Below are positions 31,292 to 42,707 of a DNA stretch of 64,000 nt, piece after piece (the stretch's first letter is position 1; the number at the start of each line of letters is the position of its first letter). The notes below the pieces were generated by a model, which did no database searches, was not told the DNA's origin, and saw only the letters and a list, made by a program, of their open reading frames with translations. This stretch comes from Pedinophyceae sp. YPF-701 (lineage: Eukaryota > Chlorophyta > Pedinophyceae): positions 481,001 to 545,000 of the forward strand of contig CAJZHL010000029.1 in assembly GCA_916048055.1 (NCBI GenBank). The letters run 5' to 3'. The translations under genes were made by a program, and so were the position numbers.

Positions 31292-33346
31292 TCACCGCCG
31301 CCGGTTCGTCCGCCTGTTCTGCCGCTCGTTGGGGTTGTGTTTCCACGACGCATTCAGATACGCCAGACCCTTCTCCTGCCCCGCCACGCCCTGGTTCACC
31401 GCGAACCACGAATCCTCGTTGAACTCCGGCGCGAACGCGTCCACCGCGTCCCCGCGCCGCGCCCCGGCGACTCCGTTGCGCCCCCTGCGCTGCCGCTGCA
31501 TCAACACGTCCTCGCGCAGCACCGGGTCCTTGCCGCCCTTGCCTCCGCGGGGCATGGGCAGCGAGTACTTCGTCCCTCGCGTGATGTGGCGCCGCCGGAC
31601 CCCGATCTGCTCCGCGCCGTCGGGGCCCACGCGCACCTGCACCTTGTCCAGGGCCTGGTTGCCGCACCGCGGGCAAAACAGGCGGGACATGTCCCGCACG
31701 ACCGCCGCGCACGCCGTACACCGCAGCGCGTACGTCGCCAGCTCCCGGATCCGCCGCCCGTCCGGCGTCACCAGCCGCAGCCCCATCTGCACAATCACGT
31801 TCTGCATGGCGAAGTCCGCCGTCGCGATGCACACCGACGAGTCGAACCCGAGCGACGCGACGCTGTCCTCACTCCCGGACGCCGCGCCGTCGTCGCCCCC
31901 GAAGTCGTACTCCGAGGGCCCGTCCGACTCCCCCCCCTGACCGTCGCCTTCGTCCCCGCGCTCCTCCGTACCCGCCTCCGCCGCCATCAGCGCCAGCTCC
32001 CGCTGCGCGCGCTCCCGGGCCTCGCGCTCCAGCAGCTCCGCCTCCTTCATGCGGGCCTCACGCCGCTGCTTGCGCCGCCGCGCCGCTGTGCTGGTCACCG
32101 CCTCCCATTCCTCGCCCTCGCCCCCCGAACCCGCATCCTGCGCACGCTCCTCGCGCTGAGCCTGCGCGCCGCCGACGGCAAGACGTTCCAGGCGCTCCGT
32201 CGCACCGTCAACCCCCTTGGAGTCGTTCGCTGGAGCCCCGGTGTCAACCTGCGGCGCTGGCGCCTGATCGAAGCTCGCCTGGCCCTCGGGTCCGATCGTG
32301 GCGGTCGTGTGGGCGATGCGCGAGCCCGTGGCGCCCTCGGGCGCGTCCCCGTCGGCCTCCTCGACCTCCCGCCACGCGTCGAGGTCGGCAGTGTTCTCGT
32401 CGCCCCACCCGGGCAACTTGTCCGCGCGAGCGCCCTTCCCGCGCTTGATCTTCGCCTGCGCGAACGTGCGTGCGAGGTCGGACGTCGGCGCAGCTCGAGG
32501 GTCGGGACCGGCGCGGACGGACGTGGTACAAACAAGGCGCAACAACGAGAAGGGGAGATGACGGTGCGCACGGCCCGGCGCGAGTGCGTGGGCGACTGCG
32601 GCGCACCTTGATCGGCTTGGTGCGCAGGTGCGTCGCGCCGTGTGCCTGCTCCTCGAGCATGCGCGCCAGGGCGATGAGGCGCAGGTCGGGCCCAGAGAGG
32701 GAGAAACTGTCGCCGGTGGCCGTCGCGAACTTCCGCGTGGCGATCATCGCGTCCTCGGACGGGTCGAGCACCTCGATGTCGAACGGAAGCATCTGAAGGA
32801 ATTGCCTGCGGGAACGTACGACGCAACCGTGGTGCTTCGCGGGCACTGCTGCGGGCGGCCCGACACGCTTTGCACACTGGGCGTGAAGCGGAGTTGGCAG
32901 ACACGGGGATCACGCAGCACGGCCCTCGTGCCAACCGATGGACGCGCCGCGCCCAAGCCGGCCGCCCAAGCGAACTGCCTACCGGGGGTGCAGCAGCCGT
33001 GCCCGCCACGCGACATGCCGCCGCCAGACACGTGTATAGCGATGCCAACGGCTCGACATCGCTGATTCGTTCGATCTCAGCCAGACTCGCTTGCTGTTGC
33101 GGCGGGGGCGCCCCGGACCGGGGAGATTCCTGCAGCGTTCGCCGGCCGCCCGCACCTGGACTGCTTGTCCCGGACCTCCTCCAGGACCGACTTCACGGTC
33201 ACGATCCTCTCCCCCAGCTGTTCCAGCTTCACGGCATTGATGATGGTGTTGGCGTCCACCACGGCCGTCGGCCGAGACGCTGTGGCCGGCGACGGCACCG
33301 ACGGGTCCGGCGCGCTCTGCTTGGCGACGTTCGCCCAAGACGTCAT
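31292..33346 (-). CDS. NOB1: NOB1 endonuclease of 40S ribosome maturation
   Basis: PIN-domain endonuclease that trims 20S pre-rRNA to mature 18S in late 40S biogenesis. 517 residues, three exons: 33346-33156, 32805-32607, 32455-31292, GTGCGG and GTGCGC donors. The PIN domain starts with AVVDANTIINAVKLEQLGER, VEEVRDK-type VLEEVRDKQSR and continues in exon 2 with PFDIEVLDPSEDAM, FATATGDSFSLSGPDLRLIA. A long acidic linker follows, then the zinc ribbon CTACAAVVRDMSRLFCPRCG, and the conserved RGTKYSLPMPRGGK and GLAYLNASWKHNPNERQNRR tail. Complete. Start is the Met directly before SWANVAK; an upstream in-frame Met would add 22 residues. Confidence 0.95.
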
Positions 33347-34509
33347 GCTTCCCGCCTCTCTCTCGGCCTGCAAGACGGTTCCGCAGCAGCTTTCCGATGC
33401 AGTTCGCGGCACACGCCGTCAGCGAGCCCGCAGAGAGGCAGCGCGGCTCCTGGTGCGCACACCCAAGCGCGGCAGTCGCCCGGGAGAACGAGGGAGCAGC
33501 TGGCTTGCGCCGCGTCGCAGGTAGCGGCCCGCAGCTATGAGCGGCGGCGCCTGAGCGGGCGTCGGGCGTCGTCAGCGGGGTGTCCAAGCGCACTGGTGTC
33601 GGTGCGCTCCTAGTCAGAGGACTCCGCGTCGCAGAGGCGGCCTCGTGTGCGCGCGCGGCCGGGGCCGCCTGGTAGACGCGACGAAGTCGAGCTCAGACTG
33701 GTTGAGCCGGGAATTGCTTTCGCGCGCTGTCAAAGACTGGGTGTGGCTGCCTTCAATCACGAACCTGTCGAAGCTGCCTTGTCTGGGAGGATTCAGCGTC
33801 GTTCCCCGCGGCAGGGGGAGCTCAGTCTAGTGAACAAGATGGCGCTTTACTCCAGGCCGGCGGCCTGAGCGCGCACGCGGCCAAGGGTCAGAGACAAGTT
33901 GGGGCGCACCTCGTCCCGCACACACGGCGCGCCGCGCGTGCATCCGTTCCCACAGGCCGCAGAAATGAGGTTCGGTAGCAAGAGATCGGCTTCGCACGAA
34001 ATCAAGAAGCCCGACGTGAACACGTGAGTCGCCCCAGCGCGCTGCTGCTTGGCAGTGACCGCGCAACCGCCAGGCTGCTGTACGGCCGCACGATGCAGGC
34101 GTCGCGGTGATCCGTCCGGCCGCGCGCACAACCTGCGAGACTGCACTTGCTCGACCCCGCCGCCGACGGAGTGCCGCTCCCGCACCTCGGCATCAGCGCG
34201 GGCTATTTGTCACGTAGTGCCTCCGCCCGCAGTGCCTCGCTACGCGCGCTTCGTCGATCTGTGGACGCTATCATTTGTTCGAGACGATTCGACTGCAACG
34301 CGGGTATCGCTGCGGGCCACCTGCGACTGCCGCGGTTGCCCCGACTGCTCCGTTGGGTTCGCTTCGCGTCGTCGAGGGCACGATACACGGGGCCTCGCAG
34401 TCGCCGAGCGTTGCCTCGTGCTTGCCACGCAATCCTGCACCGCTCGGGGCTCATCGACGGACGTCCGCGCGTCTTTCGCAGGGCAAGCAATGCTGGGAGG
34501 AACTCAGGG
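33347..34509. other. Region between NOB1 and the TRPV-like gene, possible small gene
   Basis: Contains the divergent promoters. Two pieces look possibly coding. On the plus strand 33956-34023 reads AAEMRFGSKRSASHEIKKPD and is flanked by CCCACAG and GTGAGT, good splice signals. On the minus strand about 33800-33680 reads GSFDRFVIEGSHTQSLTARE. I could not assemble either into a full gene, and they lie on opposite strands, so I make no gene call. Confidence 0.3.
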
Positions 34510-37500
34510 ATGTTCGCGCGCAGGGCGGAAAACAACGTGGCCGAGCAGGCCCTGCTGCTCAACCAGGCCGACTCTCCCTGGTACGCCGCAAAGACGGGGG
34601 CCTTGGAGGTGAGCGCGCGCCCCGCAGCCCGCAAGTCCACCCGTGCTCTCATCGCGCTGCCTCTCGCGCGGCACCGCCTTCCGACCGCCGTTCCGCCCCG
34701 CAGCCGCTCCATCCACCGACTTCCCTGCTGCCAGTCACGGAATCGCTCCGCGTGCGCACGTCCAGCGGCCCGTTCGCCTCCACGCACCCAGCCCGGCCCC
34801 GCCCCCTCCGCCCCGCCGCGCCGCAGAAGATCATGCAGCTGTTCCCGGGGCAGAACGTGTACGAGAAGGGTCCCGTGGGCGACAACGTGTTCCACGTGGC
34901 GATGCTGGTGAACACGCCGTCGTCGCTGGCCATCGCGCGCTACCTGGTGCAGCTGTACGGCACGGAGCTCATCAACTGCCCGTACCAGGAGCGGACGCGG
35001 TACACGGACCCGCCCGGGCTGTACGAGGGCGAGACCGCGCTGCACATCGCGATCGTGAACCGCGACTTCGACATGGTCAAGTACCTGGTCCAGAACGGCG
35101 CCGACGTGCGTGCGCGCGCCTTTGGCAAGTTCTTCGCGCGCGGGCGGCCGTGCTACTACGGCGAGTACCCCGTGTCGTTCGCGGCGAGCCTGGGCCTGCA
35201 CGACATCTGCGCGTACCTCAAGCGGCACGGCGCGCACGTGAGCGACCGCGACAGCTACGGCAACACCGCGCTGCACCTGTGCGTCTTCCACAACCGCCAG
35301 GAGACGTACGACTACCTCGTCACCTACCTCGGCGCGCGCGAGGACCTCCGCAACCACGACGGCCGCACCCCGCTCCTCCTCGCCGCCGAGCTGGGCCACC
35401 GCGAGCTCTTCCAGCACATCTACACGCGCTCGCGCAAGCTCCTGTGGGCCTACGGGCCCGTCAGCGCGTGGTACCAGCCGCTGCGGGACATCGACACCGT
35501 CGTCGACGAGGCCCAGACCGCGCACATGTCGGCCGTCGAGGCCGTGTGCCACAACTGCCACGTGCACATGCTGCAGGACTTCGTCATCCAAATGGTCGTC
35601 GAAACCAAGTGGAAGAAGTTCGCCGGGGCCCTCGCCGCGCTCGTGTGCCTCGGCCGCGCGGCTCTCGCCGTCCTGCTCACCGCGCTCGTCGCGCTGCACG
35701 GCTCCTCGCGCTGGGAGACGCGCGCCGCTGACGGCCTCGAGCACGCCCTGCTCGCCCTCTTCGTGCTCTTCGGACTCCTGCTCATCCGCCGCTACATGAC
35801 GTGGCTCGGCTCCAGGTGCGCCGCTGCCCCCGCCCGCGCGACGCCGCGACTGCCCCTCGGCGCGAGCACTCACGCCCACGCGAGCCAGCACCCGTGCCCC
35901 GCTGCCGCAGCATTCCGCGCATCCGCGAGGCGCGTCCGCGGTCGGAGATCATCCCGCTGTACGCGATCCCCGGGGAGAACATCGGCGTCGAGGACCGCGG
36001 GGGCCTGTTCTCGGGCATCCGCAAGGCAGTGAAGCGGCTCTCGGCCGAGTACACGGGCGGGCGGAAGAGCCTCGACAGGGACACGCTCAACAACCCGGGC
36101 GGGGGCAACACGCTCGCGCTCGCGAAGGCGACCGAGGCGCACCGGCGGCGCGTGCAGGCCGAGCAGAGCGTCAGCGCGCACAGCCGGGGCGCCTCCAAGG
36201 CGTCCGTCGAGGCGTCCTCGCTGTTCGCGACGACGGCGCAGGGCGGGGCGATGCGGCAGGGCGCGGAGAAGAGCTCCGCGGGTGGCTCGAAGCACGCGGG
36301 CACGGCGACGGGGGGCGCGCAGCTGGTGGAGGCTCCTTCGGCGCTGGTGCTGCAGCCGCAGCGGCCTGTGCGCGGGCGGATGAGCGGGCGCATGCGCGAC
36401 GACAGCGGCGCTGGGCAGCACGAAATGGGTCAGGGCGACGTCGACAGGGTCCTGTCGGCCACGTCGTCGGTGCGCAGCGGGCAGCGCAAGTCGCACGGGG
36501 ACATCCCCCTGCCCGGGCACCACCACGAGATCGCGCCGGCCGTCGATGGGCCGAGCGGGGCGCGCGCGCGGCTCGGGGCGCGCCAGACGGAGACGGACGA
36601 GGGCGGCGGGCGGCAGCGTCTCGGGCTGCGCGGCGCCACCATTGCGGGCGGCGGCGGCGCGGCGGCGCTCGGCCGCGTCGCCTCGCACCGCCTGGTCAAG
36701 CGGACGCCGTCGCAGGGCGCCTCGACGTCGCAGCGCGCGCTCGAGCTCCGCCTGCACAGCTCCATGGCCGGGCTGGACGACCCGTCGAACCCGCTCGAGG
36801 CCACCGAGCAGCGGCGGGAGAGCGGGCAGCTGTCCCCGCTGCCGTCCGCCCCCTCCGCGCCCATGGCGCCGCTGACGACCCTGCCGAACCTCAACCCGCC
36901 GCGAGGCCGCGGCGGCGGCACGGACGTGCTCGGCGCGGAGCCGGAGGCGGCGCTCACGGGCAAGCTGGCGGAGCCGTCGCGGGCCCCGGTGGACACCGAG
37001 GAGCAGACCGCGACGCCGCTGGCGTCGGCGTTCGTGCATGCGCACAGGGACGCGCTCCGGCATCGCAACGAGGTCGTCGCGGCGATCGTCGACCTGGCGA
37101 TGATGGCCACGTTCCTGGCGCACTACGGGATCTGGTTCGCCGACGTGAGGGACCTCGGCGACGCCGCGGCGAGCGCCGGAGGCATCTCGTCGGCGACGGC
37201 GTCCGCGCAGGACGCGCTCCTGGCGGTCGCCACGCTGCTGTCGTACCTGATGATCCTGTCGTCGCTGCAGGCCTTCCTGTCGCCCGCGTACGTGATGGCG
37301 CTGCTCGAGTCCGCGTTCAAGCGCCTGCTGCGCTTCGTGGCGGTGTACCTCCCCATCAACGTCGGGTTCGCGGTGGCGTTCTACGCGCTGCACAACGGCC
37401 TGCACGCGCGGTACTACGCGCTGCCCACGACGGGGTCGGCGCGCCTGGACGACATCCCGGGCGCGATGGTGTCGGTGTTCCGCATGCTCTGGTTCGACGT

Positions 37501-37927
37501 GACGTACGAGGACGTGATGCAGGTCAACTCGGACGGCCTCCGCGTCGTGGCGTGCGCCATGTGGGTCGTGTACATGGTCGTGGCGTGGCTGCTCGTCCTC
37601 GGGGTGTTCAACGCGTGCCTCGTGAAGCTGGTCTTCGACGGCAGCGCGCACGCCAGCGCCGGCAGCAAGGCGCGCCTCGCGCACGCGCGCGCCGTGCTCT
37701 CGCTGGAGCGTATGCTGCCGCGCTCTCTGCAGCAGCGCTTCCGCCTCGGGGACGCGTTCCACGACCCGCGCGTGGACTCGACGGTGTACTGGCTCATGTA
37801 CGAGACGGTCAAGAAGGACGGGCGGAGGGAGGCGCCGAACCTCCCGCGCACGCACTCGGGGAGCGGGGTCTCCGAGCCCACCACCGCGCCGGTCGGCAGC
37901 GCAGGCAACACCGCGAGCGAGGCGTGA
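34510..37927 (+). CDS. Ankyrin-repeat TRPV-like cation channel
   Basis: A 1034-residue membrane channel of three exons: 34510-34608, 34827-35815, 35911-37927. Residues about 45-250 form ankyrin repeats (GETALHIAIVNRDFDMVKYL, YPVSFAASLGLHDICAYLKR, GNTALHLCVFHNRQETYDYL, GRTPLLLAAELGHRELFQHI), the arrangement typical of TRPV channels. Hydrophobic helices follow at about 298-324 and 338-353, then after an approximately 390-residue low-complexity stretch at about 750-772, 795-815 and 830-855, a pore-loop-like AMVSVFRMLWFDVTYED, and a last helix at about 905-933. That is six helices plus a pore loop. A soluble tail follows. Algal TRP channels act in mechanosensation or flagellar calcium signalling, so such a role is possible. 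The long loop is unusual and is described as a finding. Confidence 0.82.
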
Positions 37928-38676
37928 GGGCTGGGACGCGCAGGCGGAGCCGCCGAGATCGTGCGGCCTCGCGGACGCGGCGCGACCAGTGCCTGGCTGA
38001 TGTTTGCACGTTGCCAGTTGCCGTCCATGCATGTCGCACGTTGCTCGGAGCCGTGGTGGCCTCCAGGCTCGGTGTAGGCACGACGCGCCGCGAGGACATT
38101 GGGGTGCTTCGCTGGCAGTGGGCACGGCGGTTGTGACCTCGAAGCATGCTGAAGTGCGCAGTGCGGTGCCGTCTTCGCCAGGGGGGGGGGTTGCGCGAGC
38201 CCTGCGCGATCTGTCGCCGGCCAGCTAGCCACTCAGTGTCCTGTTCCAGCGCGGCACGTGTCGCAAGAGTTGTTGCGCCAGGGCACGAGGGTGTCGAGCG
38301 ATGTGGCGGCTACGCACAGGAGCGAGCATGTCCGGCCGCGTGATTCAAGCCTGTCTGCTGCTTGGATCGACAGGTCGCGTTAAGGGCAAGGTTTCCGCGG
38401 CGAGTACGGCGATTGTTTCCCCGCAACGCCCCCCTCCTGACGTGATGTGGCCTGCTTGGCAGACGCGCCCAAGGCCGAATGGGGCAGCCAGGACGACAGC
38501 TGGACACTTCGGAGACATTTCGTTCGTCGACCTGAGGAGTGTGTCAGCCGACGTCCTCGCCTCGAGGCAGCATAGGACCGCGGTGACGCCCGTGCGCACA
38601 CCACCAGGCCTGACCGTCTCGCGCACAGCCTGTCCGCGGATCGCCCGCCGCTCGGGCGGGCGCGGAATCAGTCACG
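37928..38676. other. Gap between TRPV-like and TAF12 genes
   Basis: No supported gene in 749 bp. It should hold the TAF12 promoter. A run of nine or more G lies near 38180. Confidence 0.5.
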
Positions 38677-40185
38677 ATGAGTCACTCAGGATGGCGCGGG
38701 CAAGGGCCTCAGGGGAACCTGCCGCAGGGATCGCAGGTGCGCACCCGCTCGACTGTCGGATGGCTGGAGGGCGCTTGGGTCTCGCCTGCGCGCGCTCCAC
38801 CGCGGCACCGGGCGCGCGATCAATGTTCAAATGGACAGTAAACAGTATGGGGACCGTACGACAGCATGTGGTCGCGGTTTCGTGTCGGCGGGCGCCCCGG
38901 GCGACGTGATGGCCCTGCGAGGTGCACTCCTCCTCGACGCGTTCGCCAGCGGGTGACGCTCGCCGGCAGACTGCGAACCTGAGGGCGGTCCTTTGTGTGT
39001 ACTGCAGGGTCTGACTCAGCAGCAAATGTATTACATCCAGAGTTTGCCGCCAGAGCAGCAAGCAGCAGTACGCGCATCCATACAAATGCAGCAGATGCAA
39101 GCGCAGCAGCAAACGTACGCGCATCCGCAGATGGCGCAGCAGCAGCAGCAGCACATGCAGGCGCAGCAGCAGCAGCAGCACATGCAGGCGCAGGCGATGG
39201 CTATGCAGCAAGCAGCTGCGCAACACAGCCACATGCAGCGGAGAGAGTACCGGCCTAAGGCCGGCATGACCGCACAGCCGGCCACGCGCCCGCCGGTCTC
39301 GTCCGCGCATCCGGGCGCGCATCGGGCGGCCCAGGCGCAAGCGGCGGTGGACGCGCGGGCCAAGAACCGGGTGGCGATGGCGGCGGCGCAGCAGCAGCAG
39401 CTGCAGCAGAGACCCGCTGCCGCCGCGACGCAGGCCGCGCCACGCGCGCCGTGGGACCACGACAGCGCGCCGTGGCAAGCGCAGCGCGGCGCCCCGCCGG
39501 CCGTGCTGTCTCAACGCAGGTGCGGGACCCCCCCCTGGCCCTCTGATGCCCCCCCGCGTCCTGCCCGCTACTGCCCCCGCCCTGCCCGACCGGCTGAGCG
39601 AGGTGCGTTGGCGCGGCGCGGGCGGAACTCATCGGGGGGCGCGTGGGGTGTTGTTGCAGCGTGAAGGAGTTGCTGACGTCGATGGGGGAGGAGTACGCCG
39701 CCGAGGCCGACCGGATGGAGCCGGAGGTCCTCGACGCGCTGGAGGAGCTCGCGGGGGAGCTCGTCGCGGACCTGGCGGGGGTGGGGTGCGAGGTGGCGCG
39801 GGCGTGTGGGGCACAGAGGCTTGAGGGCGGGCACATGGCGCTGCACGCGGAGCGCAAGTGGGGCATCCAGGTGCGGCGGCGGCGCGACGATGAGGACTGA
39901 GCATTCGATAGATTCGCTCCTCCCGCGTCCCGTCTGCTCTCCGTCCTTGTCTCTGTTCTCACCGACGTGTGCCGCGGAATCACGGCAACGCAGGTTCCCG
40001 CACAGGGGCTCGGCATGGGCGCGAACGTCGGGGCGGACGGGCTGGCGGTCGACGTGGCGCACACGGACCGGGACGCGATGGCGGTGGCGCAGCAGGCGCA
40101 ACGGGAGCGGATTCAGCAGGCGCAGGCGGCGGCGCAGGCCACCAGAGACGCGGCGGCGCAGGCGGCGGGCAGGGCGCCGCAGTAG
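38677..40185 (+). CDS. TAF12: TAF12, histone-fold subunit of TFIID/SAGA
   Basis: Subunit of general transcription factor TFIID and of SAGA, paired with TAF4 or ADA1. 324 residues, four exons: 38677-38736, 39008-39519, 39660-39870, 39994-40185; donors GTGCGC, GTGCGG, GTGCGG; all phases fit. The first exon (MSHSGWRGQGPQGNLPQGSQ) and second are Gln-rich (QQQMYYIQSLPPEQQ, then several Q runs). Exon 3 is the histone fold: VKELLTSMGEEYAAEADRME, LDALEELAGELVADL, ARACGAQRLEGGHMALHAER and KWGIQV, matching the TAF12 pattern that ends in LHLERQWN. The last exon is a helical Ala/Gln tail. Exon 1 is inferred from its Q/G bias, phase 0 donor and good start. Confidence 0.87.
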
Positions 40186-40784
40186 CGGCGCGCGGCGTGC
40201 GTTTCGAGCGCCCGGCCGCCGGTGCACGACAGGTCAACAACACTGCTCGCTGCGCGTCCTCGCGGCGTCACACGAGCGCTGCATGTGATTGCCAGGCCCC
40301 GCGCTGGGCCACGCAGGCGTTGTCCGCGACCCGTGGAGGGGGCATTTCGTTTCTTGCGCAGGTGGTCAATCACTTCTTGTTGCAGAGTTTGCTGCGCGCT
40401 GCCGGTCGCTGTGCGCCGCCCGTTTGTCCCGACATTGCACCGCAAATGCCTCGCAGATCTCCTGCGACCCCGTGTGCTCGCGTCCGACTCTGCGGCTGCG
40501 CGTCGCTGCGCGGCCGCGGGGCCTCGAACGTTAGGGCACGGCCGCCCTTATTTCCGCGTCGGGCAGCGGGGCGGTGACTCGAACACGGACGCGGCCGCCC
40601 TCGCGGGATCGTTCAGAGCGACAGGATCCCCGTGGCGGTGCCGGGGCGGGCGCGTGCGGTCGGACAGCCACGGGTTTCGGTGCTTGAGGGAGGGCCTCAG
40701 AGCCGCATGACGGGCGCGGGGGGGGCCGTCTGCGGGCCACAAGGGGGCGGCGTGCGGCCGCGGGCGGGCAGCTGTGTGGTCACG
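40186..40784. other. Gap upstream of the desaturase gene
   Basis: No supported gene in about 600 bp. It is the likely desaturase promoter and 5' UTR. An in-frame ATG at about 40707 is an alternative desaturase start. Confidence 0.5.
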
Positions 40785-42707
40785 ATGTTCGCCCAGGCCG
40801 TTTCCTCTTCGCCGATCTGCACCGTGCGCGCCACCAGCGCGGCGTCGCGCCCGGTGGCGCGCGTGGGGGTGCGCCCGCTGCGGCGCTCGGTTGTGAGCCG
40901 CGTGGCGTCCGTGGAGGCTCCCGCCACGAACAGCCCCCACTGCGACGAGGCCAGGACCGGCAACTTTGCCGCCCCGCCGTTCACCCTCAAGGACATCCGC
41001 GATGCCATCCCTGGTGAGTGCGGGCACCACAGCTGCCGGGGACGCCTCGTCCCCGCCCCTCGCGTTGCGGCACGGAAAACACGACGATTCTTACTCGAAT
41101 CTCACGAGAATGATCGGTGCACCCGAGCTGGGCGCCACTATCGACTGGGACGGAGCGATCGCCCGAGCTTCGCTGCTTGCACCAGCTGCCTGCCATCGAT
41201 GGCCTGTGTGTTGCCCCTCCCTCGCACACAAGCGGAGCATCAGATACCCATCTTGCTTTTCGACCGGCTTGCGGCCATGTCGGGCAGCGATGCCGGCCGC
41301 AGCGGGCAACCGCGGCTCTCGCCCTCCATCCGCGCTCGCCGATCGCTCGAGCCAGATCCCGCTGTGGGATCCGTCGCAAGCGGACACTCGACATTTCCAC
41401 TCCCCCATTCCAGCGCGCCAGCGCCCCTCGCGGTCGGGCCACGCCGGATTCCGCCCACACACGTTCCCTCTCCCGCGCACCACCACCACTTTTACACCTC
41501 GCCCCGGCGCCCAGGCACCGCGCCAACGCCCCAATCAACGCGGCCTCTCGCCGACACCGCTCAGCGTCCTCCTCCCGGGCCGCCGCTCCGTGCGCGCGGG
41601 CGGCCGGGTCCCGCCCATCGCGCACCTGTTGCATCTCTGGCCCACCACGCTTGGCGGCCCGCATCCGTGTCCGCAGACCACTGCTTCGAGCGCGACAGCT
41701 GGCGGTCGATGGACTACCTGATCAAGGACGTGGTGGTGGTGGCGGCGCTGGCGTACTTCGCGGCGACGGCCAACTCGTGGCTGGTGTGGCCGCTCTACTG
41801 GCTGGCGCAGGGCACCATGTTCTGGGCGCTCTTCGTGGTCGGGCACGACTGCGGGCACGGCTCGTTCTCCGGCAACTCGGCGCTGAACCAGTGGATCGGC
41901 CGCATCACGCACACGTCGATCCTGGTGCCGTACAACGGGTGGCGCATCTCGCACCGCACGCACCACGCCAACCACGGGCACATCGAGAACGACGAGTCGT
42001 GGGTGCCGATGACCAAGTCGATCTACGACAAGCTGCCGTGGACGACCATCATCGGCCGCTTCACGCCCATCAACCTCTTCGCCTTCCCGATTTACCTGGC
42101 CCAGGGCGCGCCGGGCAAGGAGGGGTCGCACTACGACCCGAACAACCGCCGGCTGTTCAACGCGGAGGAGGGCAAGATGGTGAGCTTCGACAACAAGCTC
42201 CAGCTCGCCTTCCTCGGCCTCCAGGGCGTCCTCGCCGCCACCCTCGGCATCGGCACTATGTTCAAGCTCTACTGGATGCCCTGGCTGGTCTACGTCGCGT
42301 GGCTGGACTTCGTGACCTTCATGCACCACCACGGCGCGGCGGACGAGGAGGACGTCGTCCCGTGGTACCGCGGCGAGGAGTGGTCGTACCTCCGCGGCGG
42401 CCTCTCGACGCGCGACCACGACTACGGCATGTTCAACAGCATCCACCACGACATCGGCACGCACGTCGCGCACCACCTCTTCCCCACCATCCCGCACTAC
42501 AACCTGCGCGAGGCCACCAACGCCATCAAGCCCGTCCTGGGGGACTACTACAAGGAGCCCAAGAAGGCCCCCGGACCCTTCCCCTTCCACCTGATCAAGG
42601 AGTACTTCCGCTCGCTCAAGCAGGACCACTACGTCGTCGATGACGCCGAGGTCCTGCGCCAGCAGACGGACCCCAACATCATGAAGCGGGCCAACCCCAC
42701 GGCCTGA
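40785..42707 (+). CDS. Plastid membrane fatty-acid desaturase (FAD7/8-like)
   Basis: Membrane di-iron desaturase, most like the omega-3 type that makes 16:3/18:3 in plastid galactolipids. 419 residues, two exons (40785-41013, 41677-42707) around a 663-bp intron. The first 60 residues are Ser/Ala/Val/Arg-rich with few acids, as in a plastid transit peptide (MFAQAVSSSPICTVRAT). Then FTLKDIRDAIPDHCFERDSW, the family opening. Three His boxes: HDCGH in VVGHDCGHGSFSGNS, HRTHH in WRISHRTHHANHGHIENDES, and HVAHH in HHDIGTHVAHHLFPTIPHYN, the last characteristic of omega-3 enzymes. Regiospecificity cannot be proven from sequence. The splice point (CCTG/GTGAGTG ... CCGCAG/ACCAC) restores IPDHC. Confidence 0.93.
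   Translation: MFAQAVSSSPICTVRATSAASRPVARVGVRPLRRSVVSRVASVEAPATNSPHCDEARTGNFAAPPFTLKDIRDAIPGECGHHSCRGRLVPAPRVAARKTRRFLLESHENDRCTRAGRHYRLGRSDRPSFAACTSCLPSMACVLPLPRTQAEHQIPILLFDRLAAMSGSDAGRSGQPRLSPSIRARRSLEPDPAVGSVASGHSTFPLPHSSAPAPLAVGPRRIPPTHVPSPAHHHHFYTSPRRPGTAPTPQSTRPLADTAQRPPPGPPLRARGRPGPAHRAPVASLAHHAWRPASVSADHCFERDSWRSMDYLIKDVVVVAALAYFAATANSWLVWPLYWLAQGTMFWALFVVGHDCGHGSFSGNSALNQWIGRITHTSILVPYNGWRISHRTHHANHGHIENDESWVPMTKSIYDKLPWTTIIGRFTPINLFAFPIYLAQGAPGKEGSHYDPNNRRLFNAEEGKMVSFDNKLQLAFLGLQGVLAATLGIGTMFKLYWMPWLVYVAWLDFVTFMHHHGAADEEDVVPWYRGEEWSYLRGGLSTRDHDYGMFNSIHHDIGTHVAHHLFPTIPHYNLREATNAIKPVLGDYYKEPKKAPGPFPFHLIKEYFRSLKQDHYVVDDAEVLRQQTDPNIMKRANPTA

Noticed and set aside
35870-38125. A 751-codon minus-strand frame
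   Set aside because: Antisense to the TRPV-like channel, with shadow composition (Arg/His/Val-rich) and no domain.
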